From Hansfordia pulvinata (lineage: Eukaryota; Ascomycota; Sordariomycetes; Xylariales), in NCBI GenBank assembly GCA_006538405.1, contig BJKQ01000005.1, positions 2,852,001 to 2,916,000 of the forward strand: a stretch of DNA of 64,000 nucleotides, written 5' to 3'. The translations under genes were made by a program, and so were the position numbers. The notes under the pieces were generated by a model. It saw nothing but the letters and a program-made list of their open reading frames with translations, did not search any database and was not told the origin of the DNA. This document shows positions 1-12,166 of this stretch, piece after piece (position 1 is the first letter of the stretch; every line of letters starts with the position of its first letter).

Positions 1-276
1 TTTGTAGCACCGTCAGGTAATTTTCGCTTGTCAGGGTTTCTGTACGCACATTCGAGGGTCTCGGTTTGTGGGCTAGCCACAGTGAGTGCCCGGCGAAATT
101 TGCGAGAGCCCCGGCACCCGTGGTGCCAGGACCCGCCCACCGCCCGCCGCCCTGCCTGGATGCAATTTTCCCGCGATAACGTCAAGTCGAGCCAACGTTT
201 CCCACCGCACCCGACCAGCACCTCGTCAATCACCACCACCCACCCCGCCCCTCACCACTAACCCAATACCGCAGAA
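1..276 (+). promoter_or_regulatory. 5' flank and leader of the ribosomal protein L23 gene
   Basis: No gene is visible here. From about 165 the sequence becomes C-rich and purine-poor (CACC and CCGC runs) up to the ATG at 277, the pyrimidine-rich leader often seen in fungal ribosomal protein genes. I recognise no TATA box. The transcription start cannot be placed from the sequence. Confidence 0.4.
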
Positions 277-1520
277 ATGGCCAAGATTTCGTGAGTCCCG
301 TCTCCCGCCGTCTTGAACTGCCGCAAGCTTTTTCCCTCGCCCTCGCTGTACGCCGCCTGCCTTTCTGCCCGCCCGCGCCTCTCTGCTCGAATCCCAGCCG
401 CCAAGTCAAGTCTCGCCGGAGTCAGTCGATCCCGAAACCACCAAATCTCTCGCCATATCTTATTCTGGCTCCGTTCGGGGAAATCGCAAAGCCATCTGAA
501 ATGGGAGGAAAATCGGAGCGCGGGGTTCGGCTGCCAGTGCATGGCGCAAACGGTTACAAGAGAAGGACCCGACCACATGTGGCTGCGAATGGATGCTTTA
601 TTCGCCGGTCGTACGGCGCGGCCTTCAACGTCTTCCCCTGGTGACCAGTCACGAGGCGCATCCCAGCTGCGAGCCGAAGGGACCGCACAACCAAGCACGA
701 CGACGAAACCAGAACTTGCAGAGAGACACTGGCTAGGAACACAGCAGCGAGGGACAGGAATCGACGCTTGCGGCGCCCCCCCACGTGCGATCTCAGTGCT
801 GACCCCCTTTCCAGCCGTGGTGCCCCGGTGGCAAGCTCAAGATGACCCTCGGTCTGCCCGTGTACGTTCTTCGAGCCCCCCCCCCCCCCTCTCAGCCAGG
901 ATGGCGCACTTCCTACCACGACGAAATACCCGATCCCCCACCTGATCATGACGCCCCTCGGACCGACCGGCTAATAACCTCGTCAGTGGTGCCATCATGA
1001 ACTGCGCCGACAACTCTGGTGCCCGCAACCTGTACATCATCTCCGTCAAGGGTATCGGTGCCCGCCTGAACAGGTTGCCCGCTGGTGGTGTTGGCGACAT
1101 GGTCATGGCCACCGTCAAGAAGGGCAAGCCTGAGCTCCGCAAGAAGGTCCACCCCGCCGTCATCGTCAGACAGTCCAAGCCCTGGAAGCGCACGGACGGT
1201 GTCTTCCTGTACTTCGAGGACAACGCCGGTGTTGTAAGTGGCTAACCCACCCACCCCCACCCCCTGCGCCCTATTGGGGGTTTTCGAAGTCGCATTGGTC
1301 AGCCCTCTAACAATTCTCCTTCCAACAGATTGTCAACCCCAAGGGTGAGATGAAGGGTTCCGCCATCACCGGCCCCGTCGGCAAGGAGGCCGCCGAGTTA
1401 TGGCCCGTAAGTCTTCTCTCCCCTCTCCGAGACCAACCCGCCCGCTCTCGTGGCCCTCGCAAGCACAGCTATCTGACCAACCCGCAGCGTATTGCCAGCA
1501 ACTCTGGTGTCGTGATGTAA
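277..1520 (+). CDS. rpl23: 60S ribosomal protein L23 (uL14), five exons, one-base frame break in exon 2
   Basis: This is a structural protein of the large cytosolic ribosomal subunit, near the inter-subunit face. Exons are 277-290, 815-861, 987-1233, 1329-1406 and 1488-1520, all with GT-AG introns; a CTAAT branch-like site lies at 971-975. Exon 3 encodes the unmistakable uL14 core ([20 protein letters not shown]), and the gene ends in IASNSGVVM. The spliced length is 419 nt, one short of 420, and 420 nt would give the usual 139 residues. Exon 2 should read RGAPGGKLKM but loses one C in the CCCC run at 823-826; read literally it stops at 843-845. An added C restores the whole protein. Real loss of an essential ribosomal protein is unlikely, so an assembly error is my preferred explanation. 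Intron 2 holds a run of 14 C (876-889). Confidence 0.93.
876..889. repeat. C14 homopolymer in intron 2 of rpl23
   Basis: A run of 14 C lies in the second intron of the L23 gene, just after the GTACGT donor at 862. Its true length is uncertain in any assembly. Confidence 0.9.
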
Positions 1521-2781
1521 ATGAGGACCTTTTTCGAGCGATGGGCGGAAGACGAACGAACTTGAAAGAAACCAATTGATGACCACAAGTGACAACAATT
1601 GTTCCACACCAAGTCGACGTTTGGGAAACACCATTGGCCAGCCAGCCGGCTCAAGCCAGCCAGCCACCCGGGCAGCCTTTCGGGGAGGACCGATCGCCTC
1701 CCAAACAGGAGGGAACCGGGGGAAAGGGGGAACACGCGACACGATTCAAAAAGAGAGCAGACCAAACGGTCTGTCTGGCGAGGCGCCGACTGGTTGGTCA
1801 CTTTGCATTTCGGCTATGGGGCGTAAAGGAGACATACCAAACGTAGCATCCTGAACGAAGAGAAAAAAAAAAGTTCAGATCCCATCTTCACGTTGTTACA
1901 AATGAGAGACGGCGCCGCCGAAGGCTGGCTGCGGCTACGTGACCAATATCCCACCACTGCTTTTTTGCACGCTCGTTGCCGGACTCTGCCTCCTCACGAA
2001 GCCCAGCCACGCAGTCCAGCTTGTCCGGTGCTCTCAATATATATATATATTCATTTATATAGGAGGAGCCTGCTGCGCCCGCGAGAAAGGGTCAGCCTAC
2101 ACACGTCACACGCCGACGCCTGTTTGATGATACGCCGCGCAGTCGAAAATCCGTAGGCTTCGAATCGTCATTGGGGCAATTCTAGAAAGGCAAATGTGCC
2201 GCATTTATGTCTGAGCTGAGCCCTGCCGCCCGTCCGTTGATTTGACGGTACGGTACAGTATCATCACTCCCGCAGTCAGCTAGCCTCTGGACCCGAATCG
2301 ACTCGCGCGCAGTGTCCAATGTCAACGGAATATATCAAGCAAAGTGGACGCGTACGCATTCATGCAGTTTGCATTACAACAAGGTTAAGGTGCTATTATA
2401 TAGGATGCGTCAAGGAAACAGCCGCTCACTTCTCCGGTCCAGGGCTGGTTTCTCCGGCCGCCCGAGTGCGGCAATGCGTTTCCTGGATAGATGAGTAACA
2501 GAGATGGAAACCAAACAGCCTCGGCAATATATACATTCATTCCGCTGCGGAACTTTTGTCTTCCGTAATTCATCCAGCGACGCTGGAAAAGCAAAATCGC
2601 TGATACCTGGCCCAATGATGCGATCCTGAAACCCCTCAAAATCCAGGAGCAAATGCGCTATTGGTACAGTGAATCATGTGCCTGGTAATGTGTATATAAC
2701 GGTACAATGCAACGTCGCAGACGTCAATCGTATCTGGGAACTCGTTTCCATAAAATCCGAAATGTTCGTGAGATGAAGGTC
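1521..2781. other. Intergenic, 3' ends of rpl23 (+) and the AT-hook gene (-)
   Basis: About 1.26 kb between convergent genes. It contains an A-run (1862-1872), a short TATATATA tract at 2037-2050 and only short, unconvincing open frames. No gene, RNA or mobile element was recognised. Confidence 0.5.
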
Positions 2782-3407
2782 TCACGCGCCTTGGCCGCCT
2801 TGTTCGGGCTCGGGCTTGGTCGTGACCGGAGACAGGTTAGTAGCCTGCTTCTTGGCTGCCAATGTGGCCCTACGCTTGGCCACTGCTGGAGACATGGATC
2901 CCGATGCCCACCGCGCTGCGGGACGCGAGTTTAGTATTTATACAAAGGGCAAGCGATGGGTGGAACAGTGACATTCGACTCACCTTTCATAGAGTAGGAC
3001 ATTTTCTCCGACTTTGTCATCGTGTTGTAGTCCTTGTTTGGATCGGCCGAGTCTGGCTCGATGGTGCCATTGGAGGAAGCGGACTGCGGGATCACAAGGC
3101 TGGGGAGGGGTGCCGTAGACCCGTTTGTAGGCGATGCTGTCGCGAAGCTGGGTGCCTGGGTAGAAAGGGTGTTTGTCTTGATTTTGATCTTTGGCTGTGG
3201 CTTAGTTTGGACGTAATATGAGTTGTCTGGCATCTGGTGGGTTGGCGGCTGAAACTGCAGCGTTTGGGGCATTGGTGTAGGCTCGGAAGCCGGAAGCACC
3301 GACGGAACAAGATCGTGGGCTGGACCGAAGTCTTCGCCCTGAGCCTTCTTCGGGGCGCGTCTTTGTCTCTTCGGCCGAGGCTGTTCTTCCTCGGCCCTTT
3401 CCTCGTC

Positions 3408-3444
<37 letters not shown>

Positions 3445-5533
3445 TCATCATCATCAACAGTGAACCGCTTCTGCCGCTTCTGGCGCAGTTTGTAGTTAGT
3501 AGTGGAGGCTGTCGTCGAAACAGTCCCGGTGGAGGACGCGGTCCGAGGTCGCGAGTCGTCCGTAGGTGCAGTCTTTGGCATGTCCTCAAGCTCAAAGGGA
3601 GCGTCGTCCGATGCGATATCCGACTTGCGGCCCCGGGCCCTGCGTGGCGTCGGCTTCGTGGGCTCTGAAGCTGCAGTTTCCTGGGCAGCATCGTTATGTT
3701 TCTCTGCCTTGGTTTTGCGTCCCCGCTTCTTAGGCAGCTTCTGTTCGGCGGCAGCTTCGGCGTCTTGGTCGACGAAATCTTGGACCTGAGATTCTGGCAC
3801 AGGCACCGGCGTGCCCTCAGGAATCGGCTCCGGTAGTGGATGTTTGCGAGGTCGGCCGCCCTTGCCCTTCTTCTTTGGGGTCGGGGCTGCTGAAGACTGA
3901 GAGCCGTTCTGCGCTGCTGAGGCATCTCCATTCTCCTCGGCATACTGTGCGTGGGACTGAGCAGCGCCACCGCGACGGCCGCCACGACGACCGCCACGCC
4001 CGCTGGGCACCGGTGTAGAGCCGCGGCTGGGAGCTTCATTGCCTGCAAATAGGGTCGGGGCCTTCCGGGCCCTCTTTCCGTGGACCACGTTGGGGTCATC
4101 CGCCTCTGCTGCCTTGGCCGTCTGCTTAGGACGGTCGCGCAGCCGCCCCTTGCCGATCCCGCTCCGTTGGAAGTCGGGCTCCTGCGCGCCGATTTTGGAC
4201 TCTCTGTCATCGTACTCGAAGAGGTAGGCATGCGCCATGATCTTATCTTGTTGCCTCTGGTACGAAATGGCCGAGTCTGGCTTCTCGGCTCTGATGCCCT
4301 TGACCACAAAGTCCTTTCTGATTGGGTTGGCGTTCGGGTCTTTGCTGAGGGCCATCTTCTCACGGTGCCTGAAAGCTGCCTCTTCTTGCTGGTAGCGCAG
4401 CGCGTTGTCCTCGTCATCGGTGATTTTGCGGAGACCATTGAACTCGTTCTGCCAAGAGGAAAGCGCCTGCTGGGCGACTTCGAGTCTCGCGTAGAGTTCT
4501 TCCTTGGAAAGCGACTGGACGTTTTCAAACATCTTGGCAAAGTCGCTGGCAGGTCTGATTTTAGGGTAGGCGTACTGCTTGCGCGGACGTGTCTGCGCCT
4601 CCGCCGGGGTTCCAGTTCTGGCACGGGCGAGTTGGCCGTGGTGTCGGGAGGCGCGGGCGAGCCTGCTGGTGTTTCCTCGTCTCCCTCGGCTTGGTCCTCG
4701 ATGGCATATTCTGCTGCGTTGACTGCTGGGTCTTCCGGGGTATTTTCCGGCTCAGCATCAGGCTCAGGACGCTCCAGGCGCTGCGCAGGGTAGAATTCCT
4801 TGACACTCTCGTAGTAAGGAGTGAGGTGAGCGAATGAAGTCGTGTGCTCTTGGCCATCGGCTTTGATGCCGTTGGCGGCAGGGTCGGCGGCGGAGCTCGT
4901 CACGTTCGAGGCAGAGCCTACCGCGTCAACAAAGCTGCGCTCGACGCTGGTTTGTGTGGCAGAGCCAAAGGACCGTGAAGGGTCCGAGAAGCTATGAGAA
5001 GCGGCGAATGGGGCCGGACGGGCCGAGCGTGGATCACCGTTCGAAGAGCCGGAGCTGGTGCGCCGAAAAGAAGAATCCGACTGTTCACTGACGTGGCCGC
5101 CGACCTCGATGGTGTCGTGGACAACAACGTCGTCGCTGTGCTGGCCAGACTCATAGGGCTGGGCCTCGTGGAAAGACTTGCGAGAGCCACGGCGCCCGCC
5201 CGACGGGGCTGCGAGCTGCTCGGAATTGCGGCGCTTGGCACGTGACTCGGACTCGTGATCTACATCATCGCCGTCAAAGTTGGCGTCGCCCGCCCTCCGC
5301 TTGCGCAGGGAGCGGCCGGCAGAGGGCGTCGACACTGGGGCGTAGGCCTCTTCTTCTTCTGCTGCGGGGCGATCGATGCTGTAGTCAACCCGGGTGCGTT
5401 TGCGGAGAGAGCGGCCACCCTTGTCAGGGTCCTCAGGAGACTGCTGCAAGGCGTCGGCATGACGAGTGCGGGTGCGCGCACTCCTCGAATGGGACGGGCT
5501 CGGGGTCTCCAGAGGAGCGGGAGAGGAAGCCAT
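2782..5533 (-). CDS. Large AT-hook-like nuclear protein of unknown function, one frame break
   Basis: I do not recognise a named family. The protein would be about 894 residues from two exons (2984-5533 and 2782-2915, intron 2916-2983 with GTGAGT donor and CAG acceptor). The first 300 residues are Ser/Arg/Asp-rich and disordered. A conserved-looking block follows (RKQYAYPKIRPASDFAKMF, then SKEELYARLEVAQQALSSWQ), probably helical. Basic GRP/RGR motifs near residues 560-635 (GGRPRKHP, KRGRKTK, RARGRKSD) resemble AT-hooks. A poly-Gln tract and a Lys/Arg-rich tail follow, so a chromatin role is an inference. The frame slips by one base near 4606-4609 (GGGG on +): adding one base joins the N-terminal frame to the conserved block and makes the exons sum to 2685 nt. 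A 50-bp intron with a weak GTGCCA donor would fit too. Upstream of 5533 the frame stays open to about 5700; one more base in the C6 run near 5710 would add an N-terminus starting MDLNVSPPPP near 5808. Confidence 0.75.
3412..3441 (-). repeat. CAG trinucleotide repeat encoding poly-Gln
   Basis: About ten CTG units on the + strand read as CAG on the coding strand. They give an uninterrupted Gln tract flanked by acidic residues in the AT-hook-like protein. This is a candidate length-polymorphic site. Confidence 0.85.
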
Positions 5534-8500
5534 GTCGGCGAGGGGGATGCCGGAGCCAGAGCCAGAGCCAGAGCCAGCGCCGGAGATGGCGACGACAGAA
5601 GCTGAGGCTGGGGCTTGGGCCGGGGCTGGGGCTGGTGCTGGTGCTGTGGCAGGGGATGGTGCAACGGCAGCCGATGAGCCGCGGGCAAGGCCAGTCCAGC
5701 CGGCCGGGGGGCAGACAGCGAGCGGAAGGCAGAAGTGGAAGGCAGTTGGGATTCCGCAGAGGGCTGGGCCGGGCGGCGAGGGGGAGGAGGGGAGACGTTG
5801 AGGTCCATGGGAAGGAGAACGCCGTCGACCACGACCGCACGCAGGTGTGTAAGTGTCGGGTTGAGAGGGATTCGATCCGGGGGGTGAGGCGCGCTGGCCT
5901 GGGGCGGGTAAAAGGACCGGAGATGAGATTGGGCGAGGTATGTAAGTGGAGAAGGGCTACCTATGGGATGGGATGCAGGAGCCACGATTGGCAGCCAGCG
6001 TGTCCGGCCAGCAACGCTCGTGCAACTTTGGCCGGATGTTGGGACTTTTGCGGTCCTGATGAGCGTGGGCAGCGGTTTTTGTCGATTCCTCCACGAAGGG
6101 AGGGGGGGACGCGCGCTGCACAAGAGTCGGGGCAGCGAGTCCCAAGGCGCGGCCGTGTGGTTTCTGCGGTGTTGCGCGCAGAAAGAGAACAGGTGCGCTG
6201 GCAACGCGGACTGGAGGGAAGGGAAAAAGTCGACAGGCGGCTGCAGGGTCCAAAGTTGATGATACTCGTACCCGGGTCGGGTCGTGCTGTGGTGGTACTC
6301 GTAATGACCTATGAGGGCGTGCCCGATGACCGTGGGCGTGTTGGCGCGGTACTTGCGGCAGTACCTCGCTACTCGAGCGCCGCAGACGCAGTCAAAGGTA
6401 TCCGCAGTGCCTGGGCCAAAGTATCCACACACAAGGTAAGGATGTATGGATGTATGGAGGTGCAAGTACCCTCGTTGCGGCGGTGGGAAAGCCTGGCGGA
6501 TTTGCCTTATGAGGGCCCCCTACCACCTACCAGGTACCTTTACGAGTACTTGAATGGAGACCGACGGCACCAAACCTTGGAATGTGCCGCGGACGATGAT
6601 GGGTAAGTAAGTATCTTTGACCTCAGACTGAGGCTCCGTCAGGGTGGCGCATTTGCGGAAAGCCGGAGGTTCTGTGATGGCCGTGGTCTGGCGAAAAGAC
6701 GCGGCAGCCGAGTGAGAACAGTGGTCGTGTATCCCGAGCCAGCCAGGAGGTAGCGTTCGTTGATTGGCGGATAGGACCAAAGGTTGTGGTTTGTATGGCT
6801 GGGGAAAGAGAAGGAGCTGATCGGGTGTGACCTGGCGATGAGAAACCCGTTGGAGCCGGCGCACTCTTTGATCAGTGGCAGGCCCTTCACGGCGGACCGC
6901 TGCGGTGAGGATGGAGCCGCCGTACGTGAGCGTGGGTTCGCCGAGGAGGTGGGAGTGTCTGTCGCAAATCAAGTCGTCCAAGGGCGTTGGGACGAAGAAA
7001 TGGGCGACAAGATACCTAGTGAGCTTGTGGATTGGAACTCGGACGAACACCGATCGTCTGGACCACACAGAATCGCACTTGGCCAAGGATATGGCAGGAC
7101 GAGTCAGTGAAGGCAGGTGAAGGTAGATGAATGGTGAGCAGGGGTTGGGTGAGCTGGCAGAGTGTTCAAGCGGAGATGCCAGGACCGAACAAGTTGGTAT
7201 GTCAGAGCCTCGCTCTTCAAAGAGCAGGGCGGGATGAGCGAATGATAGCGGCCTGGGAAGGTGATGAAGGGGTGCGCGGACGAGTTCGTCGACAGACCGT
7301 CTGCAGAGTAGAGAAGAGAGGCAGCTGTGGTCAATTACACACGAGTCGAGGCGACGTGGTGTCGAGAGGCAGAATTGAGCAGCCAAAGATGAGCCGTAGC
7401 GGTATCTGGTGTCAAACGCGTTGCTGCGTGAGCGTTGTGTTCTTCCGCGCCGTGTCGATGGGGAGGCGAGACGGCGATGTGTGCGATGGCTACCAGTCCA
7501 CAAAGGCAATATGGCAGACGAAGTCTTATTATTATAATACCGTGCCGTGTCGACCCAGCACTGACGGACGACTGGAACTTAAGGCCCTGTGTCCCCGTAA
7601 GGCGGGTTTTTCTTCCTGCCGGCTGCTTTGGCGTGTGCTCAGGTACTCCCGGTCGGAGTACATACATGTAGGTACCTCTCGCGCTTAAGGTAGGTGCCTG
7701 CACCTCCCATCGATTGAAGGTTGGCACCCACGTTGCCCGTCCTGTGGAGGCTCTCGGGCGGCCGCGCTTCCACTGGCGTTAGGTACCTCGCAACAGGGAC
7801 GGATCCAATGGATTCAGGTAAGGGAGCGCCGGCTTGCATGTACGGAAGAGTACCTTACGGATACATTAGACACATCACGCTCACCTCGTTCCGACATCTT
7901 ACCTAAGGCGATGTATGTGCCTCAATGCCTTGAATGTTCGTGCAGACACATGGATATGGGAGGGCTGATGAGTTCCTACATGTGCACCTAAACTCCAACC
8001 TCCAGCTGGCGCTGGATACGTGTACCAGGTATCTACGACCAGACTCATGACGGGCAATGGAAGCACCCCCTTTCTACAGGACATGGCAGGATAGGTCTGC
8101 CCGATGTAGCCCTCGTCAAAGGTTCAAGGCGACCACGAGTCAAGAATTCTGGCTTCGATCATTTGTGAAATTTAATGGTTCTTGTGCATTTCACCCGACG
8201 GTCGGCGAATTTCCAACTCCCTGAAACCACAAGAACCCCGTTCTGACCTACTCCGTAACGCATCGGGTGTGTGCCTCTGAAAACCACCCGCTTCGTTCCT
8301 CAATGTACCAGAAAACTCAATAGATGGATGTGCCTGTGTCCATGCAGGCAGACCCGAAACTCCATGTCGTATGGAAGGCCCCTTCCACCGAGATGGATAT
8401 ATCCAATCAGGCAAATAGCACATAGAGACAAAAGGGTTTATGCCGTATTAGGTTAGACGTTCCGCACGCGACCAATGAAAAGTAGGTACGACCATCAATG

Positions 8501-10343
8501 CCATCCGATGGCACTGCTCGAAAAGGAACCTCCAAAATCCAAGACATCACGTACCTCACAGAGCAGCGGCTTGGAGGGCCTCTTTCGCGAGTAGCACCAA
8601 AGCATCGTTGCCAGATCTCAATTTCCTACAGGACCCGGCGAGCGTAAAGGATCGAGAGACGAACGATTCATACAGTACCTATAATCATGGCATTTAATGC
8701 GCCGGGCTGTCTGCGCTTACACCTGAACAGAATTGTGTGCTGGTGTGAGGCACGGAGATCCGCAGAGTCACTGAGAACCAACAAACTTGGGCTCTCAATG
8801 TACTGCGAGTGTCATCGTAATATGCCTCATCACGACAGCACGGCATACCATGAGCTTCTACGGAGTAAGAAGAGGTATCAGGTTTCTAGCAGTTTAAACA
8901 TACCTATGTAGACGAATCGAGACCTTGGCGCCGATGAAGCTGCTGTTGCCTTAGACTTTGATAGCCAAGAACGTGGCCCGTGAGAGGACGGATCATCCAG
9001 CATCACTTTTTTCCCTTAGTCACGAATGAAAGCCACGCAACACAGCGGCTTGCTTTACACCTTGTTACTGCTTTTTCCAGGCCTCATCGCGCTCTGGACG
9101 GTCTTGCGAAGCCCGACGGTGATGTATTAGGTTGTAGGACGGTCGGGCGTCCCCCGCGCCAAACTTGCGGACCCACAACCTTGAACCTGCTGCTTGCTCT
9201 ACTCATACAGCATTCGGCGTTGTTTGCATCCTGACAAGATCGGCTCTTGCATGCATGCATGGCTGTGCGGACAAGACCAGAGGCCGAGATCAGAGGCCAA
9301 GACCAGAGGCCGAAAGACGCGGGCTACCCACGCCTCACATTGGCGCAAACACACGCACACGTAACGCATAGACGCTGGTAGATTGGATAGCAGCGTACTC
9401 AAAGTACCCGCTCGTACGCGCGACTCCTCTGTACTCGCACACGGTGGGTGCCTGCAAGCTACATACAACTAGGTACCTGAGGATGTAAGTGCCTGTAAGA
9501 ACTCATTACCCAGGCAGCGTCTTGCTCTCTTACCCCTTTATAAACAGCTGTGAGTGGGCTTACAATCAGTCGAAACATCAGACGTGTCAATCTAAGCATT
9601 TCCCAAAATCACTTTCATCAATCCACCTACTTCATTCAGGAAGCTTATATCTAGGTATGTGTAATGTGTGTTGCTTCCTGTAGACTCGCTACATGTAGGT
9701 ACCTAAGCTCCTGAATGTAAGTCACCTTTGTATTAGTAAGGCAAGTACGTCTATGGGCCGGATATACAAGTACCCACTGTGTCCGGTCTGTCACTTGAGA
9801 CGCAATGTCCTCAAATTGATCGGTCCATTAGGTGTACTTAAATGGGAATTCCGTTCATGAGATCAAGGTAACCCGAATGGCGGGTGTCGTTGGCTGGTAG
9901 GTACCAGCGTGTGAAGTGCGGGTATTGGATGTACTGCTCCATCAGCCTTCACGCGGGGTCTCAAAGGTGCTGGTACAAGTACCTTGACCCTCTAGGTACC
10001 TCACCCATGCCTCACTTCCAGGCCCTGCCCATGTATAGGTACTCGTATCTCCTGCCACTCTCCGCTGTCATATTCGTGACTGGGGGTGCGAATGGGTCCG
10101 TTCTCAGTAATTGGAGCTGGACCTCAACCAAGCTGCCCGGGATACGCAACTGCGGCATAGGCCAACCCCACCACCCGCCGCTCGCCTCGCACAACGTCAG
10201 CATCACCACTACCTTCGACGCAGCTTCACCACCCACGCTAGCTCTGCCAGCTGCATCTTCAGTCTTGTTCTCTCACCCATCCGCCTTCCAAGTGGCCACC
10301 TTCCTCTACACCACACCCGCCTGTTCTGATTGCAACCCACACC
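5534..10343. other. Long gene-poor interval between the AT-hook gene and mtc1
   Basis: Nearly 4.8 kb without a gene I can support. The first 300 bp may be the leader or N-terminus of the gene on the minus strand. Several frames of 80-450 codons run across 5.2-7.5 kb on both strands, but they overlap each other, are rich in Arg/Ser/Pro and show no family motif, as expected of random open frames in GC-rich DNA. From about 7.6 to 10.1 kb there are many TAGGTACCT-type palindromes and TACTCGTA motifs. A small imperfect repeat of an AGACCAGAGGCC-like unit lies at about 9274-9312. No transposase, tRNA or rRNA was seen. Confidence 0.5.
9274..9312. repeat. Imperfect short tandem repeat
   Basis: Three degenerate copies of a 13-14-bp unit built on GACCAGAGGCC follow one another in an intergenic region. 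No function is suggested. Confidence 0.6.
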
Positions 10344-12166
10344 ATGTCAGCAAAGCGAACAAAGGCCCCCGCCCAGGCCGCCGACGATCTGGGCGATCTG
10401 TTTGACGGCATCGGCAACGATCCAAGGCCAAAAAGTCCGCCCCCAAGGCTGGCTCCAAGCCTGCCCCGGCCTCCGCCGCCTCCAAGACCCGTCCGGACAG
10501 CAAGCCCCAGCAGGATATCCTCGCCGACCTCGAGAACGAGCTGGGCCAGGAATCGCGTCCTCACACCCCTCGCGTCAAAGACAAGGACGCCGCCACCACT
10601 TCCAAGCGCACCTCCACTGCCACCCCTCCTCCAGCCAGCGTTCGCCAGTCCGAGGACCGGCCCGCTGCCTCCCGCAGGTCCGTCGAGGTGCCCCGCGATG
10701 CCGACTCCGATGCCGCCCCTACCTCCGCTCCCGCTCCCGCTGCAGCCTCGGGTGGCGGCTGGTGGGGTGGCGTCGGCGGCATCTTTGCGACTGCCTCCGC
10801 CACCGCCAACGCCGCCGCCAATGCCGCCATGAAGCAGGCCGAGGCTGCCTACAAGGAGATCCAACAGAACGAGGAGGCCAAGAAGTGGGCCGATCAGGTC
10901 CGTGGCAACATCGGCGCGCTCCAGGGTCTGGGTAAGTCAACTCAACACGGATCATGAACAACAGGGACTACTCACCACTCTCATGACGCAAATTAGTGTG
11001 ATCTGAGCTAACGAGACACCGCAGGCGACGACCTTCGACACCGCGCCCTCCCAACCTTTTCCGAGATCATCAACACTTTAGCACCACCCATTTCCTCCCA
11101 CGAGCGCCTTCTCATTCACATCACCCATGACATTGCCGGGTACCCCTCCCTTGACCCGCTGATCTACGGCGTCTTCAACCGCGTCATGTCTCAGGTTGAG
11201 GGTGGCGACCTGCTCGTCATCCAGCGCGGTCAGGAACAGAGCCAACGTCGCGCCTCCTCTGCCTCCTCGGGCCTCGCGCCTGCGGCTGCCAGCACGGCTG
11301 GTTGGCGCGACGGTCCATGGTGGAGGCAATCAGATGTTCCGCGTGACCTAGGCTCCGTACGGGGACTGGTAGAGGGAACCAAGCTATGCCGCGTGAGCGC
11401 CGAGACGTACGCGTCCGAGTTCTTTGCTGCCAGTGGCAGTAGTGTCGAGGCCGCACAGAAGCGTGCCGTCGAGCCCGACAGTGCCGATGATTCCAACCCT
11501 GTCCGCACCAGTGACATTTTCCTTGCTGTTCAGGCGATTCGTCTTGATGGGGACGCCACTCTGTTTGCCGGCAGCAGTGTCGCTGCCGAAGCTGACAAAG
11601 GCAAGGGCAAGGCGGAGGCCGGCGCTAGTTCAGACGCCAAGGACCCCCAGGTCTGCTTTGCCATCTACGTCTTCGACCCCGTCCACGAGATCTCCTACAG
11701 CACCGTTACTCAAGCCCTGCCTGCTCGCTGGACCGACTGGTTGGACTCCAAGGCTACCGCGTCGGGATCCAACGGCGACGATGACGAGGATGAGGACGAC
11801 GAGGATGAAGACGAAGATGAGGACGATGAGGATGAGGACGATGAAGAGGAAGAGGAAGACGAGAAAGCCTCGGCTACCGCCAAGACTGCCAAGGACACTG
11901 CTGCCACGGCTGTGCCTCCCGAGCTGGCCAGCATCCCGGCAGAGATCCGCGATATTGTAGCGACAGGTGGCGTTGATCCCCGTGAGTGGGTGGCGGAATG
12001 GGTCGAGGAGACACTCTCGCTGGGTATCGGTGCCATCGCCCAGCGCTACGTTGCTCGACGCATGGGCGTCGGCGAGGCTGGCGGGCTCGGCAAGGGCGCC
12101 AGGCAGAAGGTTGAAGCCCTTGTCCAGGACGGCGGCGGCGAGGCTGCGCGTGCTGGCCTGATCTGA
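10344..12166 (+). CDS. mtc1: MTC1 family protein (maintenance of telomere capping protein 1), one frame break
   Basis: This family is fungal-specific and cytosolic. The yeast member was named from genetic interaction with telomere-capping mutants and is linked to vesicle coat trafficking; its molecular role is unknown. Two exons, 10344-10931 and 11025-12166 (GTAAGT donor, CAG acceptor). It starts MSAKRTKAPAQ with the family's LFDGIG motif. After a disordered Pro/Ala linker comes GGGWWGG, then a helix (AAYKEIQQNEEAKKWADQVR). Exon 2 has LLIHITHDIAGYPSLDPL and MSQVEGGDLLVIQRGQE, an acidic low-complexity insert and an amphipathic C-terminus. Exons sum to 1730 nt; one extra base gives 577 codons. 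The slip lies at or before the CC at 10422-10423, where CCC would restore D-P-K-A-K-K-S. The region contains no usable intron, so I read this as a sequencing deletion. Confidence 0.88.
11776..11872 (+). repeat. GAT/GAG low-complexity tract (Asp/Glu-rich)
   Basis: Purine-rich triplets encode about 30 consecutive acidic residues in the C-terminal half of the MTC1 protein. This is an acidic disordered linker between the conserved core and the C-terminal helices. Confidence 0.8.

Noticed and set aside
5242..6606. A 454-codon plus-strand frame opposite the start of the AT-hook gene, with a 401-codon minus-strand frame over nearly the same DNA
   Set aside because: Both are Arg/Ser/Pro-rich, overlap each other and a better-supported gene, and show no family motif; long chance frames are expected at this GC content.
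6520..7509. A 329-codon minus-strand frame
   Set aside because: Composition looks random, there is no recognisable domain, and it overlaps other frames on both strands. A transcript would be needed to revive it.
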